A stretch of 64,000 bases of DNA, from NCBI RefSeq assembly GCF_030450125.1, contig NZ_CP123923.1, positions 6,519,501-6,583,500 on the forward strand. Reading direction: 5' to 3'. Under the pieces are notes generated by a model. The model saw only the letters and a program-made list of their open reading frames with translations. It was not told the DNA's origin and did not search any database. This DNA is from Streptomyces sp. WP-1. GTDB taxonomy: Bacteria > Actinomycetota > Actinomycetes > Streptomycetales > Streptomycetaceae. Shown one piece after another: positions 55,715-64,000 of the stretch. Numbering within the stretch: the stretch's first letter is position 1; each line of letters starts with the position of its first letter. Position numbers and translations under genes: made by a program.

Positions 55715-58700
55715 ATGTACGAGCTGTCCCGGGTCCGCCTCTACTCCATCGGGCCCGCCGGTGCGCGCTACGCCGACACCGTGCTTGACCTGCGCGGCGT
55801 GGGCGAGCCCGTGCCCGATCCGGCGCCCACGCAGGCGGAGTTCTTCGCGGAGGAGCCGTCCGGCCCGCCGCGCCGCCCCGCGCCCGCGGGCGTGCTGTTC
55901 CTGGAGAACGGCGGCGGCAAGTCCGTCCTGCTCAAGCTGATCTTCTCGGTGATGCTCCCCGGCCACCGCAACACCCTCGGCGGCGCCAGCTCCGGCGTGC
56001 TGCGCAAGTTCCTGCTCGCCGACGACTGCGGCCATGTGGCGCTGGAGTGGCAGCATGTGCAGACCGGCGATTGCGTGGTGGTCGGCAAGGTCAGCGAGTG
56101 GCGCGGCCGCCAGGTCTCCAACGACCCGCGCAAGTTCGCCGAGGCCTGGTACTCCTTCCGGCCGGGCCCCGGACTCAGCCTGGACAACCTCCCGGTGGCC
56201 GAGTCCACCGCCGTACGCCCGGCCGCCGAGGGCGTGTCCGGCGCCCAGGGCCGCCGCCGCACCATGAAGGGCTTCCGCGACGCCCTCACCGAGGGCGGCA
56301 AGGCGTACCCGCACCTGGAGGTGCACTGGGAGGAGATCCACGAGCGCTGGACCGAGCACCTCGGCGACCTCGGCCTCGACCCCGAACTCTTCCGCTACCA
56401 GCGGGAGATGAACGCCGACGAGGGCGAGGCGGCCGGCCTCTTCGCGGTCAAGAAGGACTCCGACTTCACCGACCTGCTGCTGCGCGCGGTCACCGACACC
56501 CGGGACACCGACGGCCTCGCCGACCTCGTCAGCGGCTTCGGCAGCAAGCTCGGCCGGCGCGCCGAACTGATCGCCGAACGCGACTTCACGGCCGGCTCGG
56601 TGGACCTGCTCGGCCGGATCGTGGAGGCCGCCGACGCCCGCGGGCGCGCCCGGGACATCCACGCCGGCGCCGAGCGCCGCACCCGTACCCTCGCCCGGCG
56701 GCTGTCCGCCCGCGCCGTACAGGAACGCGTCCGGGCCGCCGACCTCGCCCAGCGGGTCACCGCCGCCGCGTACGCCGTCACCCACTCCGAGGGCGCCCGC
56801 GAGCGCAGCTCCCTCATCGCCGCCGAACTCGCCTACCGGCACGCCTCGCTGGCCCTCGCCGCCGCCGAGAAGTCCGCCGCCGCGCAGAAGCGCGAGCTGG
56901 CCGACGCCCGCACCCTGCACTCCGCCTGGCAGGCCGCCGAGGCCGTGCTGCGCCACCGCGCCGCCGCCGACCGGGTCGCCCGGGTCTCCGCCGCCATCCA
57001 GGAGGCCGAACGGGACGCGGCCCCCGCCCTCGCCGCCCGCGCCAGGGCCGCCGTGGACCTCGTACGGGCCCTGCACGCGGCAGCCGGGAGCGCCGAGGAC
57101 CTGGCCAACGAGGAGGAGGAGCGCTCCGCCGCCCTCCAGGAGGCCGGTGACGCCGCCTACCGCGACTCCACCGCCGCCGCCACCGAGGCGCAGCGCGCCC
57201 GCAGCGAGGCCGGACATCTGCGCCAGCGGCTCACCGAGGTCGAGCAGGAGACCGCCGAGGCGGTCCGCGCCGGCTGGCTGGACGACAGCGCCCCCGACGC
57301 CGACCCGGCCCGCGCCGCACTCGCCGCCTCCGACGCCGAGAAGACCGCCGTCGCCGCCTGGGACACCGCCCGCGAGGCCGCCCGCACAGCCACCGAGCAC
57401 GCCCGGGAGACGGCCGCCGCCGAGTCCCGCGCCGAACTGACCGCGGCCCGCGCCGCCGACGCCGCGACCGCCGCCGCACGCTCCCACGACGCCGAACGCC
57501 GCCTCGCGGACGCGCTGGCCGCCGAGGAACGCCTCGCCGAACTCCTCGGCCTGCCCGGTACGGCACCCCGCGCCGGCCTGCCCGCCCAGCGCACCGACGA
57601 CACCGAGGGCGCCCCGCGCACCGACCGGGACGACCTGGCCGCCGGACCCCTCACCGCCGCCGAACTCGACCGCTGCGCCGACGAGTTGCGAAAGCTCCTC
57701 GACGACGCGGTGGGCACCGCCGAACGCCAGCTCTTCGACCTGCGCACGGCCGCCGCCGACGACTCCCGCATCCTCGGCGCGCTCGGCGACGGCGGACTGC
57801 TGCCGCCCGGCCCGGACGTCCTCGCCACCGTCGAGTTCCTCGGCGAGCACGGCATCCCCGCGCTGCCCGGCTGGCGCTATCTCGCCCAGGCCGTCGACCC
57901 CGCCGACCACGCCCGGGTGCTCGCCGCCCGGCCCGAGCTGGTCGACGGCGTCATCATCACCGACCCCGACACCCACGCCCGGGCCCGCGAGGCACTGGCC
58001 GACGCCGCCCTGCTGCCGCGCTCCGCCGTGGCCGTCGGCACCGCCGCCGCCCTGCTCGCCCCGACCCCCGCCGAAGACACCGCCCCGCACGGCGTGTTCC
58101 TGGTGCCGCCGAACCCGGCCATGCACGACGAGCACGCCGCCGACGAGGAGCGCCAGGCCCTGCGCGCCCGCGCCACCGCGCGCGACGAGGAGATCCGGGC
58201 CCTGGCCGCCCGGCTCGGCAAGGACCGCGAACTCGCCGCCCGGCTCACCTCCTGGCGCACCGGCTGCCCCGCGGGCCGCCTGCTCGAACTGGCCCGCGCC
58301 GCCGAGGAGGCCCGCGCCTTCGCCGAGGAGTCCGAGGCCGAACTCGCCGAGGCCCGCACCCTGCGCGCGGAGGCCGAGGAGAGCGCCGCCGAGGCCGTAC
58401 GGCTGCGCGACGAACGCCAGGAGGCTGCCCAGAAGGCCCGGCGCGCCGCCGACGCCCTGGCCGGACTCGCCCACCGGCTGCGCGAACGCGCCGGCTGGCA
58501 GGCCCGGCTGCGGGAACTCGCCGACGAGGCCACCGAGTCCGAGGCCCGCGCCCAGACCTGTCTGGACCGCGCCCGCGCCGCCGACGAGGACCGCCGCGCC
58601 GCCCAGCGCGCCGCCGACGACGCCCGCCGCACCGCCCGCGCGCTGCGCGCCGAGCGCGCCGAGATCGCCGGTGCCCCCGACGACGTACCGGTCGAGGAGA

Positions 58701-60361
58701 GCGACACCCCGAAGGCGTCGCTGCCCGCGCTGCGCGAGGCGTACCGGGCCGCGTCCCAGGTGTACGAGAAGGTCGGCGTCGGCGCCGATCTGCGTGCCGA
58801 GCAGGCCCGCGCCGAGAGCGACGAGAGCGCCGCCCGCACCGAACTGGACCGGCTCAGCAACAAGGTCCGCACCCGTGCCGAGCAGCTCCTCCAGTCGCCC
58901 GACGGCTCCGACGGGCCCTCCCGGCAGGCGGCCGCCGCCCGTGCCGAGGAGCTGGTGCAGCTCCTGGAGACCCGTATGTCCACCGCGAGCGAGCAGCTCG
59001 GCCGGCTGCGCGGCGAGGCCGAGCGGCACGCCCCCGAGGACGGCGAGGCGCACACCGAGCTGCCCGCGGACCAGGTGCCGCGCGACGCCGAGCACGCCCA
59101 GGCGCTGCTGCGCACCGCGACCACCGAACTCGCCACCCGTACCGAGGCGTTGGCCCAGGCCCGGGACGCCCACGGCGAACTGCTGGCCGCCCACCGTGCG
59201 GCCGAGGACGCGGCCGGCGGCTTCGACGAGATCGCCGCGATGCTCCGCGACCTGCTGCGCGAGCAGGCCGGCGAGGAGGAGCCGGAGGAGACCGAGCCCT
59301 ACCCCGGGACCCTGGAGGAGGCGCGGCAGTCCGCCGCCGAGGCCCGCCGCTCGCTGCGCGGCTGCGCCGCCGATCTGTCCGCTGCCGAGGCCGGGGTGCG
59401 CGAGGCGAGCGATGTGCTGGTGCGGCACGCCAACTCCACGCGCTACGAGCAGGTCCGCACCCCCGCCCGGCAGCAGATCCGCGAGCTGCCCGCCGCCGCG
59501 CTGCCCGAGCACGCGCAGAAGTGGGCGGACGCCTTCGCGCCCCGGCTGCGGGTCCTCACCGACGAGCTGGCCCAGCTGGAGCGCAATCGCGACTCGATCG
59601 TGGACCGGCTGCGCGGCCTGGTGGAGTCGGCCCTCGCCACCCTGCGCTCCGCCCAGCGCCTGTCCCGGCTCCCGGAGGGGCTCGGCGAGTGGTCGGGCCA
59701 GGAGTTCCTGCGCATCCGCTTCGAGGAGCCCGACCAGGCCACGCTCACCGAACGGCTCGGCGAGGTCATCGACGAGGCCACCCGCGCCGCCGTCAAGAAG
59801 AACTCCGACATGCGGCGCGACGGCATGTCCCTGCTGCTGCGCGGTGTCGCGGCGGCCCTGGAGCCCAAGGGCGTGGCCGTCGAGATCCTCAAGCCCGACG
59901 CGGTGCTGCGTGCCGAGCGGGTGCCCGTCGGGCAGATGGGCGACGTCTTCTCCGGCGGCCAGCTGCTCACCGCGGCCATCGCCCTGTACTGCACGATGGC
60001 CGCGCTGCGCTCGAACGACCGGGGCCGCGACAAGCACCGGCACGCGGGCACGCTGTTCCTGGACAACCCCATCGGCCGCGCCAACGCGACCTATCTGCTG
60101 GAACTCCAGCGAGCCGTCTCCGACGCCCTCGGCGTCCAGCTCCTGTACACCACCGGCCTGTTCGACACCACGGCCCTGGCCGAGTTCCCGCTGGTCATCC
60201 GGCTGCGCAACGACGCGGACCTGCGGGCGGGACTGAAGTACATCAGCGTCGAGGAACACCTGCGCCCCGGTCTGCCCCAGCAGCCGCAGGCGGGGGAGGC
60301 GGGGCACAGCGAGATCACGGCGACCAGGATGTTCAAGAAGCCGGCGGCGGTGAACGCGTAG
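55715..60361 (+). CDS. SMC-like ATPase (MksB/JetC-like)
   Basis: A 1548-residue ABC/SMC ATPase. Walker A is ENGGGKSVLLK (Lys69); residues about 300-1350 are coiled coil rich in Ala, Arg and Glu, interrupted near the middle by a compact segment (PGWRYLAQAVDPADHARVL; VFLVPPNPAMHDEH) that could be the hinge. The signature loop is DVFSGGQLLTAAIALYC (Ser1413) and Walker B is TLFLDNPIG (Asp1450-Asn1451), where most SMC proteins have Asp-Glu. It should form the DNA-entrapping motor of the operon's complex. No nuclease gene follows; an IclR gene converges from the other strand 63 bp away. Confidence 0.8.
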   Translation: MYELSRVRLYSIGPAGARYADTVLDLRGVGEPVPDPAPTQAEFFAEEPSGPPRRPAPAGVLFLENGGGKSVLLKLIFSVMLPGHRNTLGGASSGVLRKFLLADDCGHVALEWQHVQTGDCVVVGKVSEWRGRQVSNDPRKFAEAWYSFRPGPGLSLDNLPVAESTAVRPAAEGVSGAQGRRRTMKGFRDALTEGGKAYPHLEVHWEEIHERWTEHLGDLGLDPELFRYQREMNADEGEAAGLFAVKKDSDFTDLLLRAVTDTRDTDGLADLVSGFGSKLGRRAELIAERDFTAGSVDLLGRIVEAADARGRARDIHAGAERRTRTLARRLSARAVQERVRAADLAQRVTAAAYAVTHSEGARERSSLIAAELAYRHASLALAAAEKSAAAQKRELADARTLHSAWQAAEAVLRHRAAADRVARVSAAIQEAERDAAPALAARARAAVDLVRALHAAAGSAEDLANEEEERSAALQEAGDAAYRDSTAAATEAQRARSEAGHLRQRLTEVEQETAEAVRAGWLDDSAPDADPARAALAASDAEKTAVAAWDTAREAARTATEHARETAAAESRAELTAARAADAATAAARSHDAERRLADALAAEERLAELLGLPGTAPRAGLPAQRTDDTEGAPRTDRDDLAAGPLTAAELDRCADELRKLLDDAVGTAERQLFDLRTAAADDSRILGALGDGGLLPPGPDVLATVEFLGEHGIPALPGWRYLAQAVDPADHARVLAARPELVDGVIITDPDTHARAREALADAALLPRSAVAVGTAAALLAPTPAEDTAPHGVFLVPPNPAMHDEHAADEERQALRARATARDEEIRALAARLGKDRELAARLTSWRTGCPAGRLLELARAAEEARAFAEESEAELAEARTLRAEAEESAAEAVRLRDERQEAAQKARRAADALAGLAHRLRERAGWQARLRELADEATESEARAQTCLDRARAADEDRRAAQRAADDARRTARALRAERAEIAGAPDDVPVEESDTPKASLPALREAYRAASQVYEKVGVGADLRAEQARAESDESAARTELDRLSNKVRTRAEQLLQSPDGSDGPSRQAAAARAEELVQLLETRMSTASEQLGRLRGEAERHAPEDGEAHTELPADQVPRDAEHAQALLRTATTELATRTEALAQARDAHGELLAAHRAAEDAAGGFDEIAAMLRDLLREQAGEEEPEETEPYPGTLEEARQSAAEARRSLRGCAADLSAAEAGVREASDVLVRHANSTRYEQVRTPARQQIRELPAAALPEHAQKWADAFAPRLRVLTDELAQLERNRDSIVDRLRGLVESALATLRSAQRLSRLPEGLGEWSGQEFLRIRFEEPDQATLTERLGEVIDEATRAAVKKNSDMRRDGMSLLLRGVAAALEPKGVAVEILKPDAVLRAERVPVGQMGDVFSGGQLLTAAIALYCTMAALRSNDRGRDKHRHAGTLFLDNPIGRANATYLLELQRAVSDALGVQLLYTTGLFDTTALAEFPLVIRLRNDADLRAGLKYISVEEHLRPGLPQQPQAGEAGHSEITATRMFKKPAAVNA

Positions 60362-60424
60362 GGGGAGAGGGGGAGTCCGTCCGCCCGTCCTACAGCGCGC
60401 GGGCAGTCTTGCGGTGTCCGCCGC

Positions 60425-61204
60425 TCAGAAGCCGTACCCCATGCGGCGGGACAGCTCCGTGCCCGCCGCGGCCGTGCGCCGGGCCACCTCCGCCAGCCGG
60501 TCCGGGTTCAGCCGGTACACCGGGCCGGAGACGCTGATCGCCGCGATCACCTCGCCGTCGTGGGCCCGCACCGGGGCGGCCACCGCGGCCAGGCCCGGCT
60601 CCAGCTCCTCGGCCGTCACACCGTAGCCCCGCTCCACCACCCGGTCCAGGTCGGCCCGCAGCGCCTCGGCGTCGGTGACGGTGCGTTCGGTGAACCGGCG
60701 CAGGGGCCGGGCGAGCAGGCTCTCGCGCGCGGCGGGCGGCTGGTGCGCGAGCAGCACCTTGCCGCTGGAGGTGGCGTGCAGCGGGGTGCGCCGGCCCAGC
60801 CAGTTCTGTGCGGCCACCGAGGCGGTGCCCCGGGCCTGCATGATGTTGACGGCGGCGTCCTCGTCCAGCACCGCGAGGTTCACGGTCTCGCCCAGCTCGT
60901 CGGCGACCTCGCGGCAGACCGGGACGCCCTCCTGGGAGATGTCCAGCCGCACCGCCGCCGCCCCGGCCAGCCGCAGCACACCGGCGCCCAGGTAGTACTT
61001 GCCGCGGTCCTTCGCCTGCGCCACCAGACCCCGGTGCTCCAGGACGCCGAGCAGCCGGAACGCCGTGGACTTGTGCACGTCCAGCTCGGTGGCGATCTCG
61101 GTGACACCCGCCTCGCCGTCCCGGGCGAGGATCTCCAGCACGCTCACGGCGCGGTCCACCGACTGCACCGCCCCGGCCGCCTGCTGCTTCTGCGCGTGGG
61201 CCAT
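60425..61204 (-). CDS. IclR-family transcriptional regulator
   Basis: A 259-residue regulator. The winged helix is QSVDRAVSVLEILARDGEAGVTEIATELDVHKSTAFRLLGVLEHRGLV (residues 14-65); the GAF-like effector domain has ETVNLAVLDEDAAVNIMQARG, RTPLHATSSGKVLLAH and ERGYGVTAEELEPGLAAVAAPVRAHDGEVIAAISVSGP. It probably autoregulates: TACGA-N7-TCGTA lies upstream near 61272. No obvious target gene is divergent, since the next gene upstream is a minus-strand membrane protein. Ligand unknown. Confidence 0.88.
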   Translation of the reverse strand: MAHAQKQQAAGAVQSVDRAVSVLEILARDGEAGVTEIATELDVHKSTAFRLLGVLEHRGLVAQAKDRGKYYLGAGVLRLAGAAAVRLDISQEGVPVCREVADELGETVNLAVLDEDAAVNIMQARGTASVAAQNWLGRRTPLHATSSGKVLLAHQPPAARESLLARPLRRFTERTVTDAEALRADLDRVVERGYGVTAEELEPGLAAVAAPVRAHDGEVIAAISVSGPVYRLNPDRLAEVARRTAAAGTELSRRMGYGF

Positions 61205-61413
61205 GGCTGGTCTCCCACCACCTGTCGGCCGGTCCGGAATCTGTTGCGCACAGCGCTCCTGCTCGCGCCATACGAAACATCATCGTACCGAAGTGGCCGA
61301 ATCCAGCCGGTGGCCGAACGGGTTCCGGACAGGGTGTGGCCGGACTCCGGGCAGGCTCCGGGCGGCCCGGAGCCTGCCACGGCTCGACCGGCGGTGGCGG
61401 CTCGCGGTTCGGC

Positions 61414-61854
61414 TCAGGGGTGCGACAGCTGCCCCGCGCCGCCCCGCCGCCGTATCCGCGCCTGCTCCCGCAGGGCCCGCCGCTCCGCACGCCGGCGCGC
61501 CCGCCGCTCACGGCGCAGCGCGCGGGCCGTGCTGCTGGGCTCGGAGACCACGCCGTACCGCTGGTTCCACACCTGGCGGGTCACCCAGACGTCGACCACG
61601 GCCCAGGTGGCCACCACGGTGCTCACCACGCTGCTGATCACCATGGGGAACGCCGGCCAGGACTCCGCCATGGTGCACAGGAACGCCACCATCGCCTCTA
61701 TCAGCGTGACCGAGATGATGATCAGCGCGCGCACCGCCGCCGCCCGCACCGGATCGGGCAGCGGATGCCGCCGCGCGGGCTCCTCGACCCACAACGGCCG
61801 GTACTCCGGCTGTATCCCGTACCGCTCCGCAGTGCCCTTCACCGTGTCACTCAC
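61414..61854 (-). CDS. Two-span membrane protein, hypothetical
   Basis: A 146-residue protein. A polar N-terminus (TAERYGIQPEYRPLWVEEPARRHPLPDPVRAA) precedes two hydrophobic helices, VRALIIISVTLIEAMVAFLCTM and FPMVISSVVSTVVATWAVVDVWV. The C-terminal 40 residues are strongly basic (RALRRERRARRRAERRALREQARIRRR), likely cytoplasmic and possibly nucleic-acid or lipid binding. It is conserved in Streptomyces as far as I recall; function unknown. Confidence 0.7.
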   Translation of the reverse strand: MSDTVKGTAERYGIQPEYRPLWVEEPARRHPLPDPVRAAAVRALIIISVTLIEAMVAFLCTMAESWPAFPMVISSVVSTVVATWAVVDVWVTRQVWNQRYGVVSEPSSTARALRRERRARRRAERRALREQARIRRRGGAGQLSHP

Positions 61855-62261
61855 TCCCCACCGCCCAAGGACCCCTCGCCCCGATGCCCGAAGCCCCGAC
61901 TCCCCAGTAGCTGCCCGGCTTGCGCGGATTTACGCGGCCGGTGTGCGGGACGGGGCTTTCGCGGCCCGATCCGCCCCCGACTCCCTGACAGAAGGACGCA
62001 CAAGACCCCGCGAAGATTCCCGCCTTGGGAAAAGTTCCAGCCAACCGCCATTCCCTGCCATGCTGTCCGGCCTCGGGGTACCCGCCGTATCGCGGTGGCA
62101 ATCTCCCGCAATGCCCGGACAACTCGCCCCGTACCGCCGCCGCTGCGGAGGTTCACCTTCCGGACATGCCTTCGAGTTAGCTGTATGGCGGTAGTAGGCT
62201 CGCGCCGTTTGTTGACGCACATGCGCACCCCCGGCCCGCGGGGGTCGAGCTGGGGGAGGCC
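61855..62261. other. Intergenic region before the sensor kinase
   Basis: About 400 bp without a convincing gene. It holds small hairpins, TTCCC-GCCTT-GGGAA at 62017-62031 and ACCCCC/GGGGGT at 62227-62245 just before the kinase ribosome site. A possible promoter for the kinase, TTCGAG-N18-TAGGCT, lies near 62170-62200. Confidence 0.4.
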
Positions 62262-64000
62262 ATGCGCTTTCGCGGGAAGTCGATCCGCCGGAAGATCGTG
62301 GCGCTGCTTCTCGTGCCGCTGCTGTCCCTGACCGCCATCTGGGGTTTCGCCACGGTGGTCACGGGCCGTGATGTGGCCCAGCTCTTCCGGGTCTCCGATG
62401 TCATGCAGAACATCGGCTATCCCACCGAGGACACCGTCCGCGTGCTCGAACAGGAGCGCCGCCAGACCCTCGTCTACCTCGCCGACCCACGCGCCTCCGA
62501 CTCCCTCCCGGCGCTCCAGCGCACCCGCACCGCCAGCGACCGTGCGATCGCGAAGGTCCGCGAGAACGCGCAGAAGCGCCACCTGCGCCACGGCCTCGGC
62601 ACCCAGGGCAGCGAACACCTCACCGCCGTCCTGGACGCCTTCAGCGGTCTGGACTCGCTGCGCCACAGCGTCGAGAGCGGCACCATCAGCCGCGCCCAGG
62701 CCCTCGACCTCTACAACCGCCTGATCGACCCCTGCTACTCGCTGCTCGCCGGGCTCGACGGCATCGACGACGTCGAGATGGACAAGCAGTCGCACGCCCT
62801 GGTCAACCTCACCCGCGCCCGTGAACTGCTCTCCCGGGAGGACGCCCTGCTCGGCTCCTCCCTCGTGGCGGGCCGGCTCACCCGCGAGGAGATCCGCGAG
62901 ATCTCCGACCTCGTCGCCCAGCGCACCCTGCTGTACGACATCAGCCTGCCGCTGCTGCCCGCCTCCGAACGCGAGCGCTACGAGCGGTTCTGGGACAACG
63001 CCGGTACCGCCCCGCTGCGTTCGGCCGAGCAGTCCGTCATCGAGCACGGCTCCGGCCCCCCCGACGGTGTCACCGCCAAGAGCTGGGACTCGGCCGCGGG
63101 CAGTGCCCTGGCCGACCTCGGCACGCTGGACGACCAGGCGAGCGACCGCTTCCAGGACCGTATGCACCCCGTCGCCATGCGGGTCATCGCCCAGGGCGCC
63201 GTCGCGGGTCTGCTCGGACTGCTCGCCCTGCTCTTCTCCCTCGTCCTGTCCGTCCGGATCGGCCGCGGTCTCATCCGCGACCTGCGGCGGCTGCGCCTGG
63301 AGGCGCATGAGGCGTCCGGCGTCCGGCTGCCCGGCCTGATGCGCCGCCTGTCCGCCGGTGAACAGGTCGACGTGGAGACCGAGGTGCCGCGCCTGGAGTA
63401 CGACCAGAACGAGATCGGCGAGGTCGGACAGGCCCTCAACACCCTTCAGCGGGCCGCCGTCGAGGCCGCCGTCAAGCAGTCCGAACTGCGCGCCGGTGTC
63501 TCCGAGGTCTTCGTCAACCTCGCCCGCCGCAGCCAGGTGCTGCTGCACAAGCAGCTCACCCTCCTCGACACCATGGAACGCCGCACCGAGGACACCGACG
63601 AACTCGCCGACCTCTTCCGCCTGGACCACCTCACCACCCGGATGCGCCGCCACGCCGAGGGCCTGGTGATCCTCTCCGGGGCCGCGCCCTCCCGGCAGTG
63701 GCGCCGCCCCGTGCAGCTGATGGACGTGGTGCGCGCCGCCGTCGCCGAGGTCGAGGACTACGAGCGGGTCGAGGTACGGCGCCTGCCGCGGGTCGCCGTG
63801 ACCGGCCCCGCCGTCGCCGACCTCACCCATCTCGTGGCCGAACTCCTGGAGAACGCCACGGTGTTCTCGCCCCCGCACACCGCCGTCCAGGTCATCGGCG
63901 AGCGGGTCGCCAACGGCTTCACCCTGGAGATACACGACCGGGGGCTCGGCATGACGCCCGAGGCGCTGCTGGACAACAACCTGCGCCTCGCCGAGACCCC
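62262..64000 (+). CDS. Conservon-type sensor histidine kinase with nitrate/nitrite-sensing domain, truncated by the window edge
   Basis: The first 579 codons of a long membrane kinase; the frame is still open at the right edge. A first membrane helix (IVALLLVPLLSLTAIWGFATVV) is followed by a 270-residue extracytoplasmic helical NIT-type domain (EDTVRVLEQERRQTLVYLADP; SLRHSVESGTISRAQALDLYNRLID), then a second helix (QGAVAGLLGLLALLFSLVLSV), HAMP-like and DHp segments (LADLFRLDHLTTRMRRHAEGLVILSG) and the ATPase N-box LVAELLENATVFSPP. This is the CvnA pattern, normally followed by roadblock, DUF742 and GTPase genes. The ATG at 62262 follows GGGGGAGG. Confidence 0.85.
   Translation, partial: MRFRGKSIRRKIVALLLVPLLSLTAIWGFATVVTGRDVAQLFRVSDVMQNIGYPTEDTVRVLEQERRQTLVYLADPRASDSLPALQRTRTASDRAIAKVRENAQKRHLRHGLGTQGSEHLTAVLDAFSGLDSLRHSVESGTISRAQALDLYNRLIDPCYSLLAGLDGIDDVEMDKQSHALVNLTRARELLSREDALLGSSLVAGRLTREEIREISDLVAQRTLLYDISLPLLPASERERYERFWDNAGTAPLRSAEQSVIEHGSGPPDGVTAKSWDSAAGSALADLGTLDDQASDRFQDRMHPVAMRVIAQGAVAGLLGLLALLFSLVLSVRIGRGLIRDLRRLRLEAHEASGVRLPGLMRRLSAGEQVDVETEVPRLEYDQNEIGEVGQALNTLQRAAVEAAVKQSELRAGVSEVFVNLARRSQVLLHKQLTLLDTMERRTEDTDELADLFRLDHLTTRMRRHAEGLVILSGAAPSRQWRRPVQLMDVVRAAVAEVEDYERVEVRRLPRVAVTGPAVADLTHLVAELLENATVFSPPHTAVQVIGERVANGFTLEIHDRGLGMTPEALLDNNLRLAET

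Noticed and set aside
55700..60307. A 1535-codon open frame on the minus strand, antisense to the SMC gene
   Set aside because: It is rich in Gly, Val, Ala, Leu and Gln with no domain motif; it is the expected antisense shadow of a long high-GC coding region.

Overview
The window is a high-GC actinobacterial chromosome segment, almost certainly Streptomyces. Coding regions use G/C-ending codons, GTG starts are common, and neighbours often overlap by ATGA or GTGA. The gene set is Streptomyces-specific: a riboflavin run with a RibM-type transporter leading into hisE-hisG, a ppm1-fxsA-rbpA block, a MocR/YczE pair, and a conservon-type sensor kinase. From memory this order resembles the S. coelicolor region from about SCO1443 downwards; no search was run. 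No tRNA, rRNA, CRISPR array, insertion sequence or prophage was seen.

Layout. 1-8600: end of a nitrilase-family gene, an aryl amino acid 2-monooxygenase-like flavoenzyme, an LLM-class oxidoreductase, a DUF5995 protein, a uracil/xanthine permease, a thioesterase, and a divergent MFS/ROK pair with a palindromic operator. 8700-14100: an FMN riboswitch with terminator, then ribE-ribM-ribBA-ribH-hisE-hisG and a PH-domain protein. 14200-16620: two overlapping CNNM/CorC-type membrane proteins. 16700-24500: a CbxX/EccA-like AAA ATPase, a uridine-kinase-like P-loop protein, an unknown helical protein, an amino acid permease, a Tat-exported C39-type peptidase and small membrane or secreted peptides. 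24600-25420: 800 bp of structured non-coding DNA. 25400-29700: acyl-CoA dehydrogenase, two hypothetical proteins, an Lrp/AsnC regulator and a YtcJ-like amidohydrolase. 29800-30200: a candidate structured RNA. 30300-41260: ppm1, fxsA, rbpA, MFS, GDPD, YczE, MocR, an FtsK/SpoIIIE-like protein with an altered P-loop, a small membrane protein, and ankyrin and HEAT-repeat proteins. 41580-44935: two GT4 glycosyltransferases with an SGNH hydrolase. 44930-47230: a TetR/FAD-monooxygenase pair with a duplicated operator. 47390-52940: a 5-oxoproline utilisation operon (MFS, DUF1445, pxpA, pxpB, pxpC) with a divergent GntR regulator. 53080-60360: a three-gene SMC/condensin-like operon. 60420-64000: an IclR regulator, a membrane protein and a truncated sensor kinase.

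What stands out. (1) The SMC operon resembles MksBEF/Wadjet JetABC but has no JetD-like nuclease next to it. Its SMC has Asn where the Walker B glutamate is expected, and its first two genes are bridged by a 54-codon ORF that overlaps both by GTGA. (2) A 304-bp array of 38 in-register degenerate octamers fills the gap inside the 5-oxoproline operon. (3) A structured, promoter-preceded intergenic region lies before ppm1. (4) Chains of tiny overlapping ORFs precede the HEAT-repeat gene and a small membrane-protein gene. (5) One 3'-end sequence family follows three unrelated genes.

Protein functions are family-level inferences from motifs, length and context.
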